Source: Streptomyces chromofuscus
GTDB taxonomy: Bacteria; Actinomycetota; Actinomycetes; Streptomycetales; Streptomycetaceae
NCBI RefSeq assembly: GCF_015160875.1
Contig: NZ_CP063374.1
Span: 4,219,501 to 4,283,500, forward strand
DNA length: 64,000 nt
Direction of reading: 5' to 3'
Under the pieces are notes generated by a model that did not search any database, was not told where the DNA came from, and saw nothing but the letters and a program-made list of their open reading frames with translations. Made by a program: the position numbers and the translations under genes. Positions 1 to 8,210 of this stretch are shown here, in pieces (the stretch's first letter is position 1; every line of letters starts with the position of its first letter).

Positions 1-257
1 ACGAACGGGCCCGTCACCCCCGGTGTCCCGTCGATCCGCCGCACCACCTCGTCCCCGACGGTGTCCGCGACCGTCTCCCGCACGGCCGGGTCACCGGCCA
101 GCGGCGCCATGGTGCGCACGAAACGGCCGGTGTCGGTGAGGCCGTGCGCCGCCCAGACGGCCAGCGCGCCGGGCGGGACCAGCAGGCAGCACAGGGCGAC
201 CAGCGCGGCGGACAGGGCGCCGCGCAGCCGGGGGGCGTGTGCTGGCCTGGGGGACAC
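1..257 (-). CDS. Integral membrane protein, N-terminal part (runs off left edge)
   Basis: The minus-strand frame starting with GTG at 257 reads into a hydrophobic segment (about residues 13-38, from LRGALSAALV to ALAVWAAHGL) and then a charged stretch LTDTGRFVRTMAPLAGDPAV. This has the layout of a Streptomyces membrane protein with one N-terminal helix and an extracytoplasmic domain. About 85 codons are present and the rest lies outside the window. The GGAGG sits only one base before this GTG, so the true start may differ. No family function is recognised. Confidence 0.6.
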   Translation of the reverse strand, partial: MSPRPAHAPRLRGALSAALVALCCLLVPPGALAVWAAHGLTDTGRFVRTMAPLAGDPAVRETVADTVGDEVVRRIDGTPGVTGPF

Positions 258-489
258 GCCTCCAGGCAACCGCCCGGCGGCACGCCGTGCGAGCGGTGCG
301 ACTGCGATCGGGTGGATGTGGTGCGCCGTACCGGTGACGCCCGGTCCGAAGTCCTGGCGGAGACGGGGCTTCCCGCTCCGGTGGAGGGTTGGCCCGAACG
401 GGTGTTTCCTGGAACTGAAGCGTTTCGGGACCTCGTCGGACGAGCGGGACCTGCTGCCCGTGGTCCGGTGAGTGGAGGGATGAGGGAGA

Positions 490-523
490 GCGTGGACCCC
501 GGCCACCATGCCGGGGTCCACGC
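490..523 (-). terminator. Perfect hairpin terminator
   Basis: Arms 490-503 and 510-523 are perfectly complementary over 14 bp with a 6-base loop. The hairpin lies just beyond the stop of the leftward membrane-protein gene ending at 548. The rest of 258-547 shows no convincing ORF. Confidence 0.7.
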
Positions 524-547
524 GTGTCCGCTCGCGGGCCGACGGCC

Positions 548-1027
548 CTACGCGGTGTCCTCGTGCGTGTAGTACCAGTAGAACAGCACCACGAAGAACG
601 CCGCCGCGATCACCGCCGACATCACGGCGCAGCGCAGCACGCTGTAGCCGGTCAGGCTGTACAGGAAGCCGAACGCGACGCCCGCGAAGGCCGCCCAGGC
701 CATCGCGTGCCCCACGGGCGGCAGCCGCTTGGCCGCCTCCCGCACGGCGGCGTACACCAGCACGAACGCGAGCGCCGCGACGAAACCGAACAGCACGTTC
801 CAGCCGGTGATGGGCCCGGCGTCGCGGAGGTTGGCCGCGGCCCAGTAGCCGTAGACGAGCCCGAGGCCCACCGGTACGGCCCAGTGCGCGATCGCGTGCG
901 TGCGCGGGCTGAAGATGTCGGGCGTGCGGGTGGTGCCGGGCCGCGTGGCGGGTTCGCCGTACGGGCGGGTCGCGGGCGCGGGTGCGCCGGGCGGACGTGC
1001 GCCGGGCGCGGGTGCCGCGTGAGCCAT
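548..1027 (-). CDS. Small multi-span membrane protein
   Basis: 159 residues. The first 40 are Pro/Ala-rich and cytoplasm-like. They are followed by about four hydrophobic segments (HWAVPVGLGLVYGYWAA, WNVLFGFVAALAFVLVYA, a third around MAWAAFAGVAFGFLY, and a last one ending FFVVLFYWYYTHEDTA). The ATG at 1027 is preceded by GAGAGGAG at a good distance, so longer in-frame extensions are rejected. It is divergent from the phosphatase gene to the right. No function is recognised; it resembles the uncharacterised small membrane proteins common in Streptomyces. Confidence 0.75.
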   Translation of the reverse strand: MAHAAPAPGARPPGAPAPATRPYGEPATRPGTTRTPDIFSPRTHAIAHWAVPVGLGLVYGYWAAANLRDAGPITGWNVLFGFVAALAFVLVYAAVREAAKRLPPVGHAMAWAAFAGVAFGFLYSLTGYSVLRCAVMSAVIAAAFFVVLFYWYYTHEDTA

Positions 1028-1145
1028 GGGAGCACTCCTCTCTCCTCGCCCCCGCCTTCCAGGGCACACCGCGGCAGGCCGGGCGGCAAGTCGGTCGGCC
1101 GGAGTTCGGATGCGCACGGCACGGGGGCGTGTTTCGCTGTGGTGC

Positions 1146-2336
1146 ATGACCAGGCCCGTGACCGGGGGAGGCGGGGGGCAGAGCCTGCTCCACCGGTACC
1201 CGCGCGCCGGACGCCGCGAGGTTCTGCCCCGGTACCAGATGCTGCGCGTCGGCGGCCGCAGCGTGGCCTGGGTGCCGCCGTTGCTGCTGCTGTTCGGGAT
1301 CGCCGTGGTGGACGCCAACACCTCCGGCGACTTCCGGATCATCTCCTGGATCGTGCTGGTGCCCGGGATCGCCGCGGCGATCTGCGGGGCGTGGGGCACG
1401 GCCGCCTTCACGGTGCTGTCGCTGCTGGCGTACCTGGTCGTGGACAACGCCTGGCCCGACGAGCTCCGGGCCGGGCTGCCCGACTTCATCCTGATCGGCC
1501 TGGGCGGTCTGCTGGCCACGGCGGTCTGCGCGGTCCGCGTCCGCGGCGAGGAGCACGTCGTGCGCATCCGGAGCATCGCCGAGACGATCCGCCGCACCGT
1601 CGTGCGCCCGCTGCCGGAGCCGTGGGGCGGACTGGAGCACGCCGGGGTGTACCTCGCCGCCGACACCGAGGCACGGGTCGGCGGCGACTTCTACGACATC
1701 CAGCCCGGCCCGCACGGCACCCGGGTCCTGGTGGGCGACGTGCAGGGCAAAGGGCTCGGCGCCGTCGAGGCGGCGGCGGTCCTGCTGGGCACCTTCCGCG
1801 AGGCCGGCTACCACGAGCCGGACCTCGCCACGGTCGCCGAGCGCCTGGAGGTGCGCATCCGGCGGCACCGGGAGCACGTCGCCGCCCTCGGCCACGCGGA
1901 CAGCGACCGCTTCGCCACCGCCGTGCTGCTCGGCTTCCCCCCGGACGCGACGGACGCCGTGGACGTCGTCAACTTCGGCCACGACCCGCCGCTCATCGCC
2001 GGCCCGAACGGCGTGCGCACCCTCCCCACCACCGGTGGCCTCCCCCTCGGCCTCGGCGACCTCGTCCCCCCGGGCGTGCCCACCCTGCCCCCGGTGCGCA
2101 GGTTCCCGTTCTCCGCGGACGAGACCCTCCTGCTCACCACCGACGGCGTCACCGAGGCCCGCGGCCCGGACGGCGCCTTCTACGCGCTGACCGCCGAGGT
2201 GACCCGCGCCCTGAGCACGGACCCGGGCACCGCGGGGCCCCGGCGGCTGGTGGCCCTCGTGCGCGACGGGGTGCTGCGGCACTCCCGGGGGCGCCTGGCG
2301 GACGACACGACGGTGTTCGCCGTGCGCCGGACGTGA
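1146..2336 (+). CDS. Membrane-anchored SpoIIE/PP2C-type protein phosphatase
   Basis: A 396-residue serine/threonine phosphatase of the SpoIIE branch of PP2C. The N-terminal third has several hydrophobic segments (VAWVPPLLLLFGIAVV, IVLVPGIAAAICGAWG, FTVLSLLAYLVV, FILIGLGGLLATAV). The catalytic domain follows and keeps all metal-site motifs: GGDFYD, GDVQGKG, TTDGVTEAR and ADDTTVFAV. Family knowledge suggests it dephosphorylates an anti-anti-sigma factor or another phosphoprotein at the membrane; the partner is unknown. The start is uncertain: the ATG at 1146 has no strong ribosome site, and an in-frame ATG at 1110 is also possible. Confidence 0.85.
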   Translation: MTRPVTGGGGGQSLLHRYPRAGRREVLPRYQMLRVGGRSVAWVPPLLLLFGIAVVDANTSGDFRIISWIVLVPGIAAAICGAWGTAAFTVLSLLAYLVVDNAWPDELRAGLPDFILIGLGGLLATAVCAVRVRGEEHVVRIRSIAETIRRTVVRPLPEPWGGLEHAGVYLAADTEARVGGDFYDIQPGPHGTRVLVGDVQGKGLGAVEAAAVLLGTFREAGYHEPDLATVAERLEVRIRRHREHVAALGHADSDRFATAVLLGFPPDATDAVDVVNFGHDPPLIAGPNGVRTLPTTGGLPLGLGDLVPPGVPTLPPVRRFPFSADETLLLTTDGVTEARGPDGAFYALTAEVTRALSTDPGTAGPRRLVALVRDGVLRHSRGRLADDTTVFAVRRT

Positions 2337-2458
2337 GCGGGCGCTGTGTGGGCGGCACGTCGCGGGGGCCACCATTTCGGGCCGCCGTCCGCCGTCCCGG
2401 GCCCGGCGGACGGCGCAGCGGTTACGGTGCTGACGTACGTGATCGACAGGGAGGGACC

Positions 2459-3514
2459 ATGCCGGGGACCGTGTTGCTGGTGGCCGCCTCGCCCGTGGGG
2501 AAGGGGCGACTGGTGGATGCGGCGGCGGTGCTTCCCGTGCTGGCGGCGGTCGCGCCCGCGGTGCTGGCCGGGGCGGACACCGCGAACGTCGTGGAGCTGG
2601 CCGACCCGGTGGAGCCGCAGGCCGTGCTGACCCGGCTCAGGGCGGCCGCCGGGACCGTCGGGCCGCTGACGGTGTTCGTCACCGGGCAGCTCCTGCTGGA
2701 TCGGCGGCAGCGGCTGCCGCACCTGGCGCTGGCGCGTACGACGCCGGCCACCGCGCGCTACACCGGCTTCCCCTGGCACTGGCTCCGGGAGGAGCTGCGG
2801 CTGCGCGCGGCCGGCACCACGACCCTCTTCCTCGACCTGCACGCCGACGCGGAGAGCTGGGAGCACCTGCGCGGCACACCGCTCGACTCCGGCCGGAACT
2901 GCGCCGTGTACGGGCGGATCGCGCCGCCGCCCCACCGGCGGACGGTGGCGGACCCGTCGTACATGAAGGCCGTCGCGACCCTCCTGCGCAGCGGGCACCG
3001 GCCGCCCGTGGGGCAGCTGCACCAGCAGGCGCTGAGCCGGATCACGGGGGAGCGACCCGGGATCGTGCTCGCCGCCGGGCCACCCGCCGTGAGCGATCCG
3101 CACGCCGCCGTCTCCGCCGCCGTACGGGCCGGCCGGCACGCCGACGCCGACGGACTCGCCGCACGCTGGGAGCAGGCGGCCGCGCGGGCGCACGGTGCCG
3201 CCTCCGAGGAGGCGCTGCACTGGACGGAGGTGCGGGCGGACCTGGCGATGTTCGCGGGGGACGCGGCCCGCAGCTGCCGCACCTGGCTGGCGGTGGCGTC
3301 GACGCGGCTGGCCGCCGGGCAGGCGCCGGACGCGCCCGCCGTCGAGGCGGCCGTCGACCGGGCCCACCACCAGTGGGGCGAGATCCGCGACCCGGTCCGG
3401 GCCCGCGAACTGGGGCCGCTGCTGGCCGAGGTGCGCGGCCGGGTGCCGGGCCGGCGGGTCGGCGCGCTGGACCACGTGCGGCGGCAGCTGCGGCAGCTGC
3501 AGACGCAGAACTGA
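2459..3514 (+). CDS. Caspase-like fold protein, probably inactive; first gene of conflict operon
   Basis: 351 residues. The ATG at 2459 follows GGGAGG closely. The N-terminal 190 residues look like a caspase-type alpha/beta sheet protein: strand-like TVLLVAASPVGKG, then GPLTVFVTGQLLLD where active caspases have an FAGHG-type His motif, and TTLFLDLHADAESW where they have a LDxC motif. Both catalytic positions appear replaced (no His, no Cys). The C-terminal part (about 215-350) is helical. It lies 61 bp before the EACC1 gene and on the same strand as the active caspase. The caspase relation is inference from motif spacing only; otherwise it is a conserved actinobacterial protein of unknown function. 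Confidence 0.65.
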   Translation: MPGTVLLVAASPVGKGRLVDAAAVLPVLAAVAPAVLAGADTANVVELADPVEPQAVLTRLRAAAGTVGPLTVFVTGQLLLDRRQRLPHLALARTTPATARYTGFPWHWLREELRLRAAGTTTLFLDLHADAESWEHLRGTPLDSGRNCAVYGRIAPPPHRRTVADPSYMKAVATLLRSGHRPPVGQLHQQALSRITGERPGIVLAAGPPAVSDPHAAVSAAVRAGRHADADGLAARWEQAAARAHGAASEEALHWTEVRADLAMFAGDAARSCRTWLAVASTRLAAGQAPDAPAVEAAVDRAHHQWGEIRDPVRARELGPLLAEVRGRVPGRRVGALDHVRRQLRQLQTQN

Positions 3515-3575
3515 ACGGCACCCTCCGCGTCCGGACCCTCCCCAGGCGTCAACCCGGGTGCCATCATGATGAGTC

Positions 3576-3935
3576 ATGGCTGACGGGGACGGAGTGGCGG
3601 GCCGAGTCATCCGCGTCCGGTTGGACGACACCGCTACCGAAAGCGACATAGGCGCGCTGCGCAAGTGGCTGGAGCGCGAGCAGGGCCTCGACGAGATGGT
3701 GCGGGCGGGCAGGCTCCGCATCCACGAGCGGCGCCGCACCGACGAGACCGGCGCACCCATGGGCGTCGGCATGGAGATCGTCGTCGCGCTGGTCAGCGCC
3801 GCCGCGACGGTCGGCTTCAACCAGCTGGTGGCGCAGGTCGGCCGGGCCGTGGAGGCCTGGCGGGACAACCGGCGCGAGGTGGAGGACGGCGATCCGCCCG
3901 AGGGCAGCGTGGACCCCGTGGACCTCGACGGGTAG
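3576..3935 (+). CDS. EACC1-type effector-associated protein
   Basis: 119 residues with the layout of the effector-associated constant component EACC1: an N-terminal beta-alpha-beta section (RVIRVRLDDTATESDIGAL), a basic LRIHERRR stretch, then a glycine/alanine-rich hydrophobic helix (MGVGMEIVVALVSAAATVGF) and an amphipathic helix QVGRAVEAWRDNRREVE. Members of this family are known mainly by genomic association with caspase or other effectors in predicted bacterial conflict systems. The stop is only 4 bp before the caspase gene, so the two are surely co-transcribed. Its role is probably as an adaptor or lid for the effector, which is inference. Confidence 0.7.
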   Translation: MADGDGVAGRVIRVRLDDTATESDIGALRKWLEREQGLDEMVRAGRLRIHERRRTDETGAPMGVGMEIVVALVSAAATVGFNQLVAQVGRAVEAWRDNRREVEDGDPPEGSVDPVDLDG

Positions 3936-3939
3936 GCCG

Positions 3940-6744
3940 GTGACCCGTTTCGACCCGCGGGGCCGGGTGAACCGGGCACTGCTGGTGGGTGTCTCCACGT
4001 ACGACTTCACCGATCCGCCGCACGGTGTGCCCGGCGACCTCCCGGCCGTCGAGCACAACCTGGACCGGCTCCGGGACGTCCTCGCCCGGGGCGGGGTGTT
4101 CGGCGAGGACGAGATCACCGTCGAACCCTCGCCGTCGCTGGACGACTTCGACCGCGCGCTGCGCACGGCCGCCGAGGAGGCCCAGGGACTGCTCCTGCTG
4201 TACTTCGCCGGGCACGGCGCCATCCCCAGCGCGGGCGACGAGCTGTTCCTGCAGATGCGCAACGCCAGCGTGATAGCGGGCGGGCACGCCGTCTTCCCCG
4301 GCGCGGAGATGTTCACGACCGTGCTGACCTGGCTGGCCAGCAGTCACGCCGAGCGGATCGTGGTGATCCTCGACTGCTGCTTCGCGGGCAACGCGGCGTG
4401 GATCTGGGAGCACTTCCGGGACAAGCGACGCGTGCTGCTGCTGATGAGCGTGCAGGCCAACCACCGCACCGACGCCGGCGACGGCGGGACGCCGACCCCG
4501 TTCACCGCCGAGCTGCTGCATCTGCTCGACGTGCCCGGCGAGTCGGGGTTCCGGGAGGTCTCGGACGCGCTGCGCAAGCGGATGGCCGAAGGGCGGCACG
4601 AGACGCTGCGGGGGGAGGCGTGGACGCCGCAGAGCCGGGCGGAGCACGACGAGGACGTGCTGCTGTCGGCGCGGGGGGTGCGGGGGGAGCGGTCCTTACG
4701 GCTCACGGGTCCCCGCCTCGGTGCCGTACCGCCGCCCGTGCGTCGGCCTCGTGCGACACCGGTCACCGAGCCGGTGGTGTCGCCGGGCCGCCCAGGGGGT
4801 GGACGCCGACCCGCGGATGGGCCTCAGCAGACACAGCAGACACAGCAGGCACCACCGCCGACTCACGGGACTCAGCAGCCGCAGCAGTCCCAGAGGAAGT
4901 CCCGGCAGCTCCCCGGTCAGCCCCAGCCGAAGCCGAGTCAGCCCCAGCCCAAGCCAGGTCAGCAGCCCCGGCCGCGGTCCGGCCGGCCTCGGCAGCCCGC
5001 ACAGCTCGATCAGCCCCAGAAGCCACAGCGGCCCCCACGCAAGCTCCGGTCGCCCCGCCGGTCCGTCGCCTGGATCACCGTCCTGCTGTCCCTGACCGCC
5101 ACCGGCTTCGGGGCGTACGGCCTGACGACCCTCGTCGGCGGTTCCTCCCCCTGTGCCCCGCCCCTCGAACTGCGCGTCCTGACCGACCCCGACCTAAAGG
5201 CGACGGTCGGCGCGGCGGCGGACGCGTATCTGACGTCGGCCGCGAACACCACCGGCGAAGGCTGCCGGCGCAGCGGCATCACCGTGTACAGCGCGGGCTC
5301 CGCCGACGCGGTCACCGCGCTGCGCAGCGAGACGGGCGCCTGGCACGAGCCCCGCGACGAGGACCTCAACCCGCAGCGCGACATCGGCCCGCAGCCCGAC
5401 GTGTGGATCCCCGCCTCGCGGGCGGACGTCCCCCGGGTCACCGGCGGACAGGACACGGACGCGCTGGCCCGCCTGGAACCGGACGACCGAGCGCTCGCGT
5501 ATTCGCCGATCGTGCTCGCCGTGCCCACCAGCCTCGCCGCCGCCTCCCTGGACGAGCGGGTCGGCGGGCCGCTGACCGGGATGGTCGACGCCCTGCGGGA
5601 ACGGCACGACCACCTCGAAGTGCGCCGCCCCGACCCGGAGTTCACCGACGCGGCGCTGCTCGCCACGATCGGCCTGTACGGCACGGGCGCCGACCCCGGC
5701 CGGGTGGAACAGCGGCTCGCTCCGCCGGGCCCGCCCGCCCCGACCGCCGCGGACCTGCTGTGCGCGCTGCCCGACGACGACGCCGTCGACAAGCGCACCG
5801 CCGCCCTCGTACCGGAGTTCCTGCTGAAGAGCGGCGTCGGCTGTGACCGCACGACCCGCAGCCCGCGCACCGCCCAGTACCCCGGCGACGTACCGGGTCT
5901 TGAGCCCGTCTTCGTCCGGGTCCGCTGGGAGGGCGCCGACCGGGACCGGGCCGCCCGCGACGAGGCGGCCGACGGCTTCCGTGCCTGGCTCGCCGGTGAG
6001 GGCGGGCGGGCCGCCTTCGGCGCGGCCGGGTTCCGTGCCGCCACCGCGGACCGGGCCCTGCTCGAGGCGGACGAGGCCGCCGCCGGGGTGCTGCCCGCTC
6101 CGTCCCTGCTCATCGAGTCCGCGGGGCGGGACGCGATGGAGACGGCCCTGCGCAGGTACCGCGACGCGCGCGGGCCGGGGCGGGTGCTGTTCCTGCTCGA
6201 CAGCTCCGGTTCGATGGCCGGGCTGTGGCGGGGGCCGAGCGGCGGCCCGGGGCTGCTGAAACAGTCGCTGGGCGGGCTCGGCGGGCGTGACGAGTACGGC
6301 GTGTGGGCGGTCGCGGACGGTCGGGGCCGCGCGTACGAGACCCTGCTGTCCTTCGGCCCCCACAGCCGCCGCTCCGCCGAGGCCGCCATCGATGCCGGGG
6401 CCCGCGTCCGGGACGCCGAGGCCGACCCCTACGCCGCGCTGGTGGCCGCGCTCGACGACATGGCGGAGCGCGGCGCCGCCGACGACCGCCCGCAGCTGAT
6501 CGTGCACATCACCGACGACGAGGACGTCGGCCGGCTGACCGGCGCCCGCCTGGAGGACCTGCTGAGCCGGGCACGCCTGGCGGACGTGCCGATCACGACG
6601 GTGTCGCTGGCGAACGGCGGCTGCGCCGCGGGCAGGCCGGACGCCCTGATCTCGACGGCGAGCGGCGGACGCTGCCTGGACGCCGACGACGAACCGGGCT
6701 CGGGGCTGAGCGCCGAGGTCGCCCGCACCGGAACGGGGGAGTGA
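3940..6744 (+). CDS. Transmembrane caspase with extracellular SBP-like and vWA domains
   Basis: 934 residues. Residues 1-245 form a caspase (C14) domain with LYFAGHG (His92) and ILDCCFAG (Cys147). A Pro/Gln/Lys-rich linker follows (about 265-372), then one membrane helix at about 377-398. The second half looks extracytoplasmic: a substrate-binding-protein-like region starting LRVLTDPDLKATVGAA, and a vWA domain whose MIDAS motif is DSSGSM at 754-759. The protease would face the cytoplasm and the binding/adhesion part the outside, suggesting signal transduction across the membrane. GTG start at 3940; the stop TGA overlaps the next gene's ATG. Activity is inferred from intact catalytic residues. 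Confidence 0.85.
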   Translation: MTRFDPRGRVNRALLVGVSTYDFTDPPHGVPGDLPAVEHNLDRLRDVLARGGVFGEDEITVEPSPSLDDFDRALRTAAEEAQGLLLLYFAGHGAIPSAGDELFLQMRNASVIAGGHAVFPGAEMFTTVLTWLASSHAERIVVILDCCFAGNAAWIWEHFRDKRRVLLLMSVQANHRTDAGDGGTPTPFTAELLHLLDVPGESGFREVSDALRKRMAEGRHETLRGEAWTPQSRAEHDEDVLLSARGVRGERSLRLTGPRLGAVPPPVRRPRATPVTEPVVSPGRPGGGRRPADGPQQTQQTQQAPPPTHGTQQPQQSQRKSRQLPGQPQPKPSQPQPKPGQQPRPRSGRPRQPAQLDQPQKPQRPPRKLRSPRRSVAWITVLLSLTATGFGAYGLTTLVGGSSPCAPPLELRVLTDPDLKATVGAAADAYLTSAANTTGEGCRRSGITVYSAGSADAVTALRSETGAWHEPRDEDLNPQRDIGPQPDVWIPASRADVPRVTGGQDTDALARLEPDDRALAYSPIVLAVPTSLAAASLDERVGGPLTGMVDALRERHDHLEVRRPDPEFTDAALLATIGLYGTGADPGRVEQRLAPPGPPAPTAADLLCALPDDDAVDKRTAALVPEFLLKSGVGCDRTTRSPRTAQYPGDVPGLEPVFVRVRWEGADRDRAARDEAADGFRAWLAGEGGRAAFGAAGFRAATADRALLEADEAAAGVLPAPSLLIESAGRDAMETALRRYRDARGPGRVLFLLDSSGSMAGLWRGPSGGPGLLKQSLGGLGGRDEYGVWAVADGRGRAYETLLSFGPHSRRSAEAAIDAGARVRDAEADPYAALVAALDDMAERGAADDRPQLIVHITDDEDVGRLTGARLEDLLSRARLADVPITTVSLANGGCAAGRPDALISTASGGRCLDADDEPGSGLSAEVARTGTGE

Positions 6745-8099
6745 TGATCCGACGGCTCGCGGCCCTGCTGGTCGTGCTGCTGCTCGCCGCGTGCACCGGT
6801 GACGGGGACGGCCCGCGGGCCGCGCCCACCGCCGACGTGCCCGGCGACATCGTCGTCGCGGGCGGGCGGGACGTCACCGGCAAGAACGGCATCCGGCAGC
6901 AGCTCATCGACGCCTGGAACCGGCAGCAGGAGCGGGACGGCACCGGCTACCGGGCGCGGCTGGTCGAACTTCCCGGCAGCGCCGACGAACAGCGCAGCCA
7001 GCTGCTCGGCGCCCTCCAGTCCGGCAGCGCCGTCTACGACGTCGTCATCCTGGACGTCACCTGGGTGCCGGAGTTCGCCGCCGCCGGCCTGGTCCGCCCG
7101 CTGCCCGGCGAGGTGCTCGACACGGACGTCGTCGAGTCCGTCGCCGGCACGGCCCGCTGGGACGACCGGGTGTACGCCGTGCCGTTCAACAGCGACGTCG
7201 GGCTCCTCTACTACCGGCGCGACCACCTCCGCGACGGCGGAGTGCAGCGCACCGACCTCAGCGGCGGCGTCGACTGGCCGGAGCTGGAGGCCATGGCCAA
7301 CTCCCTCGACGAGAACCCGCCCGAGGGCTACGAGAAGGGCTGGACCACCCAGCTCGCCGCCTACGAGGGGCGCACGGTCAACGCCGTCGAGGCGTTCGCG
7401 TCGGCCGTGCCCGGCCTCGCGCTCTCCGACACCGACGGCCACTACGGCGCCTCCGTGGACGAGCTGACGGCCGGCGTCGCCGAGCTGAGGCGGCGCACCC
7501 AGGCGCCGTACCTCCTGCAGGACGCCGTCCACTCCGACGAGGCCGCGACCCTCGGCGACTTCGCGGAGGGCCGCACCGCGTTCCTGCGGCACTGGCCGTA
7601 CGCCTACCGCACCCTGCACCAGACCCTGGCCGCCGGGCAGCTCGGCGTCGCCCCACTGCCCGGCCGGGCCGTGCTCGGCGGGCAGAACCTCGCGGTGACG
7701 GGGGCCTCGCAGCGGCCGGCGAAGGCGCTGGAGTTGATCAGGTACCTCACCGGAAAGGAGAGCGAGCGCTGTCTGCTGGATGCCGGGTTCGCGGCGACGC
7801 GGGTGTCGGCGTACACGGACGACGCCGTCCGCTGCACCGTCGCGACGGCCTCCCCGTCCACGTCCGGCGAGAGCGCCGACCGCACACCCCGCGACGGCGC
7901 GGGCCGCCCCGCCTACGCCCGCCGCATCCTGCTCCCGGCCCTGCGCGGCGCCGTGCAACGCCCGCGCACCGCCCTGTACGGCGCCTTCACCCGGACCTTC
8001 ACCACCCAGCTGGGCGCCCTGTTCGGCGAGAGCCCACCGGGCGACGCGGTCCTGGCCCAGCGCCTGGACGCGGCGTTGAGAAGGGCGCTGCCGGACTGA
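6744..8099 (+). CDS. Extracellular solute-binding lipoprotein
   Basis: 451 residues. The signal peptide ends in a lipobox LLLAAC with Cys17. The body is a family 1 extracellular solute-binding fold: VYDVVILDVTWVPEFAAAG, VYAVPFNSDVGLLYYRRD, then AFLRHWPYAYRTL and a late LELIRYLTGKESER segment. No permease or ATPase genes follow, so it is unlikely to serve transport here. It overlaps the caspase gene by one base and repeats the binding-protein theme of that gene's outer half, so it may be the external sensor subunit. An in-frame GTG at 6741 is an alternative start. Confidence 0.85.
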   Translation: MIRRLAALLVVLLLAACTGDGDGPRAAPTADVPGDIVVAGGRDVTGKNGIRQQLIDAWNRQQERDGTGYRARLVELPGSADEQRSQLLGALQSGSAVYDVVILDVTWVPEFAAAGLVRPLPGEVLDTDVVESVAGTARWDDRVYAVPFNSDVGLLYYRRDHLRDGGVQRTDLSGGVDWPELEAMANSLDENPPEGYEKGWTTQLAAYEGRTVNAVEAFASAVPGLALSDTDGHYGASVDELTAGVAELRRRTQAPYLLQDAVHSDEAATLGDFAEGRTAFLRHWPYAYRTLHQTLAAGQLGVAPLPGRAVLGGQNLAVTGASQRPAKALELIRYLTGKESERCLLDAGFAATRVSAYTDDAVRCTVATASPSTSGESADRTPRDGAGRPAYARRILLPALRGAVQRPRTALYGAFTRTFTTQLGALFGESPPGDAVLAQRLDAALRRALPD

Positions 8100-8106
8100 C
8101 GCCAGA

Positions 8107-8136
8107 GCCCCGAAGGGGCGCGGTTTCCCGCGCGAG
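8107..8136. terminator. Double hairpin between convergent genes
   Basis: GCCCC-gaa-GGGGC at 8107-8119 is followed at once by a second GC-rich stem (GCGCGG/CCGCGC). It lies between the convergent lipoprotein gene and XRE-TPR gene. The sequence resembles the GC-rich intergenic repeat common after Streptomyces genes. Confidence 0.5.
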
Positions 8137-8210
8137 CAGCCGCGTCGGCGCTCGGCCGACCGACGGCTACGGCGCGCTGACCAGCGTCGCTGTGCGTCGG
8201 CTCGGCGTCG

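Noticed and set aside
14..283. An 89-residue minus-strand ORF at the left edge
   Set aside because: Out of frame with the hydrophobic membrane protein starting at 257; Cys/Pro/Arg-rich shadow.
524..3514. A 996-residue plus-strand ORF
   Set aside because: Only its last 351 residues (from 2459) have natural composition and a ribosome site; the rest is an Arg/Gly-rich shadow of the genes at 548 and 1146.
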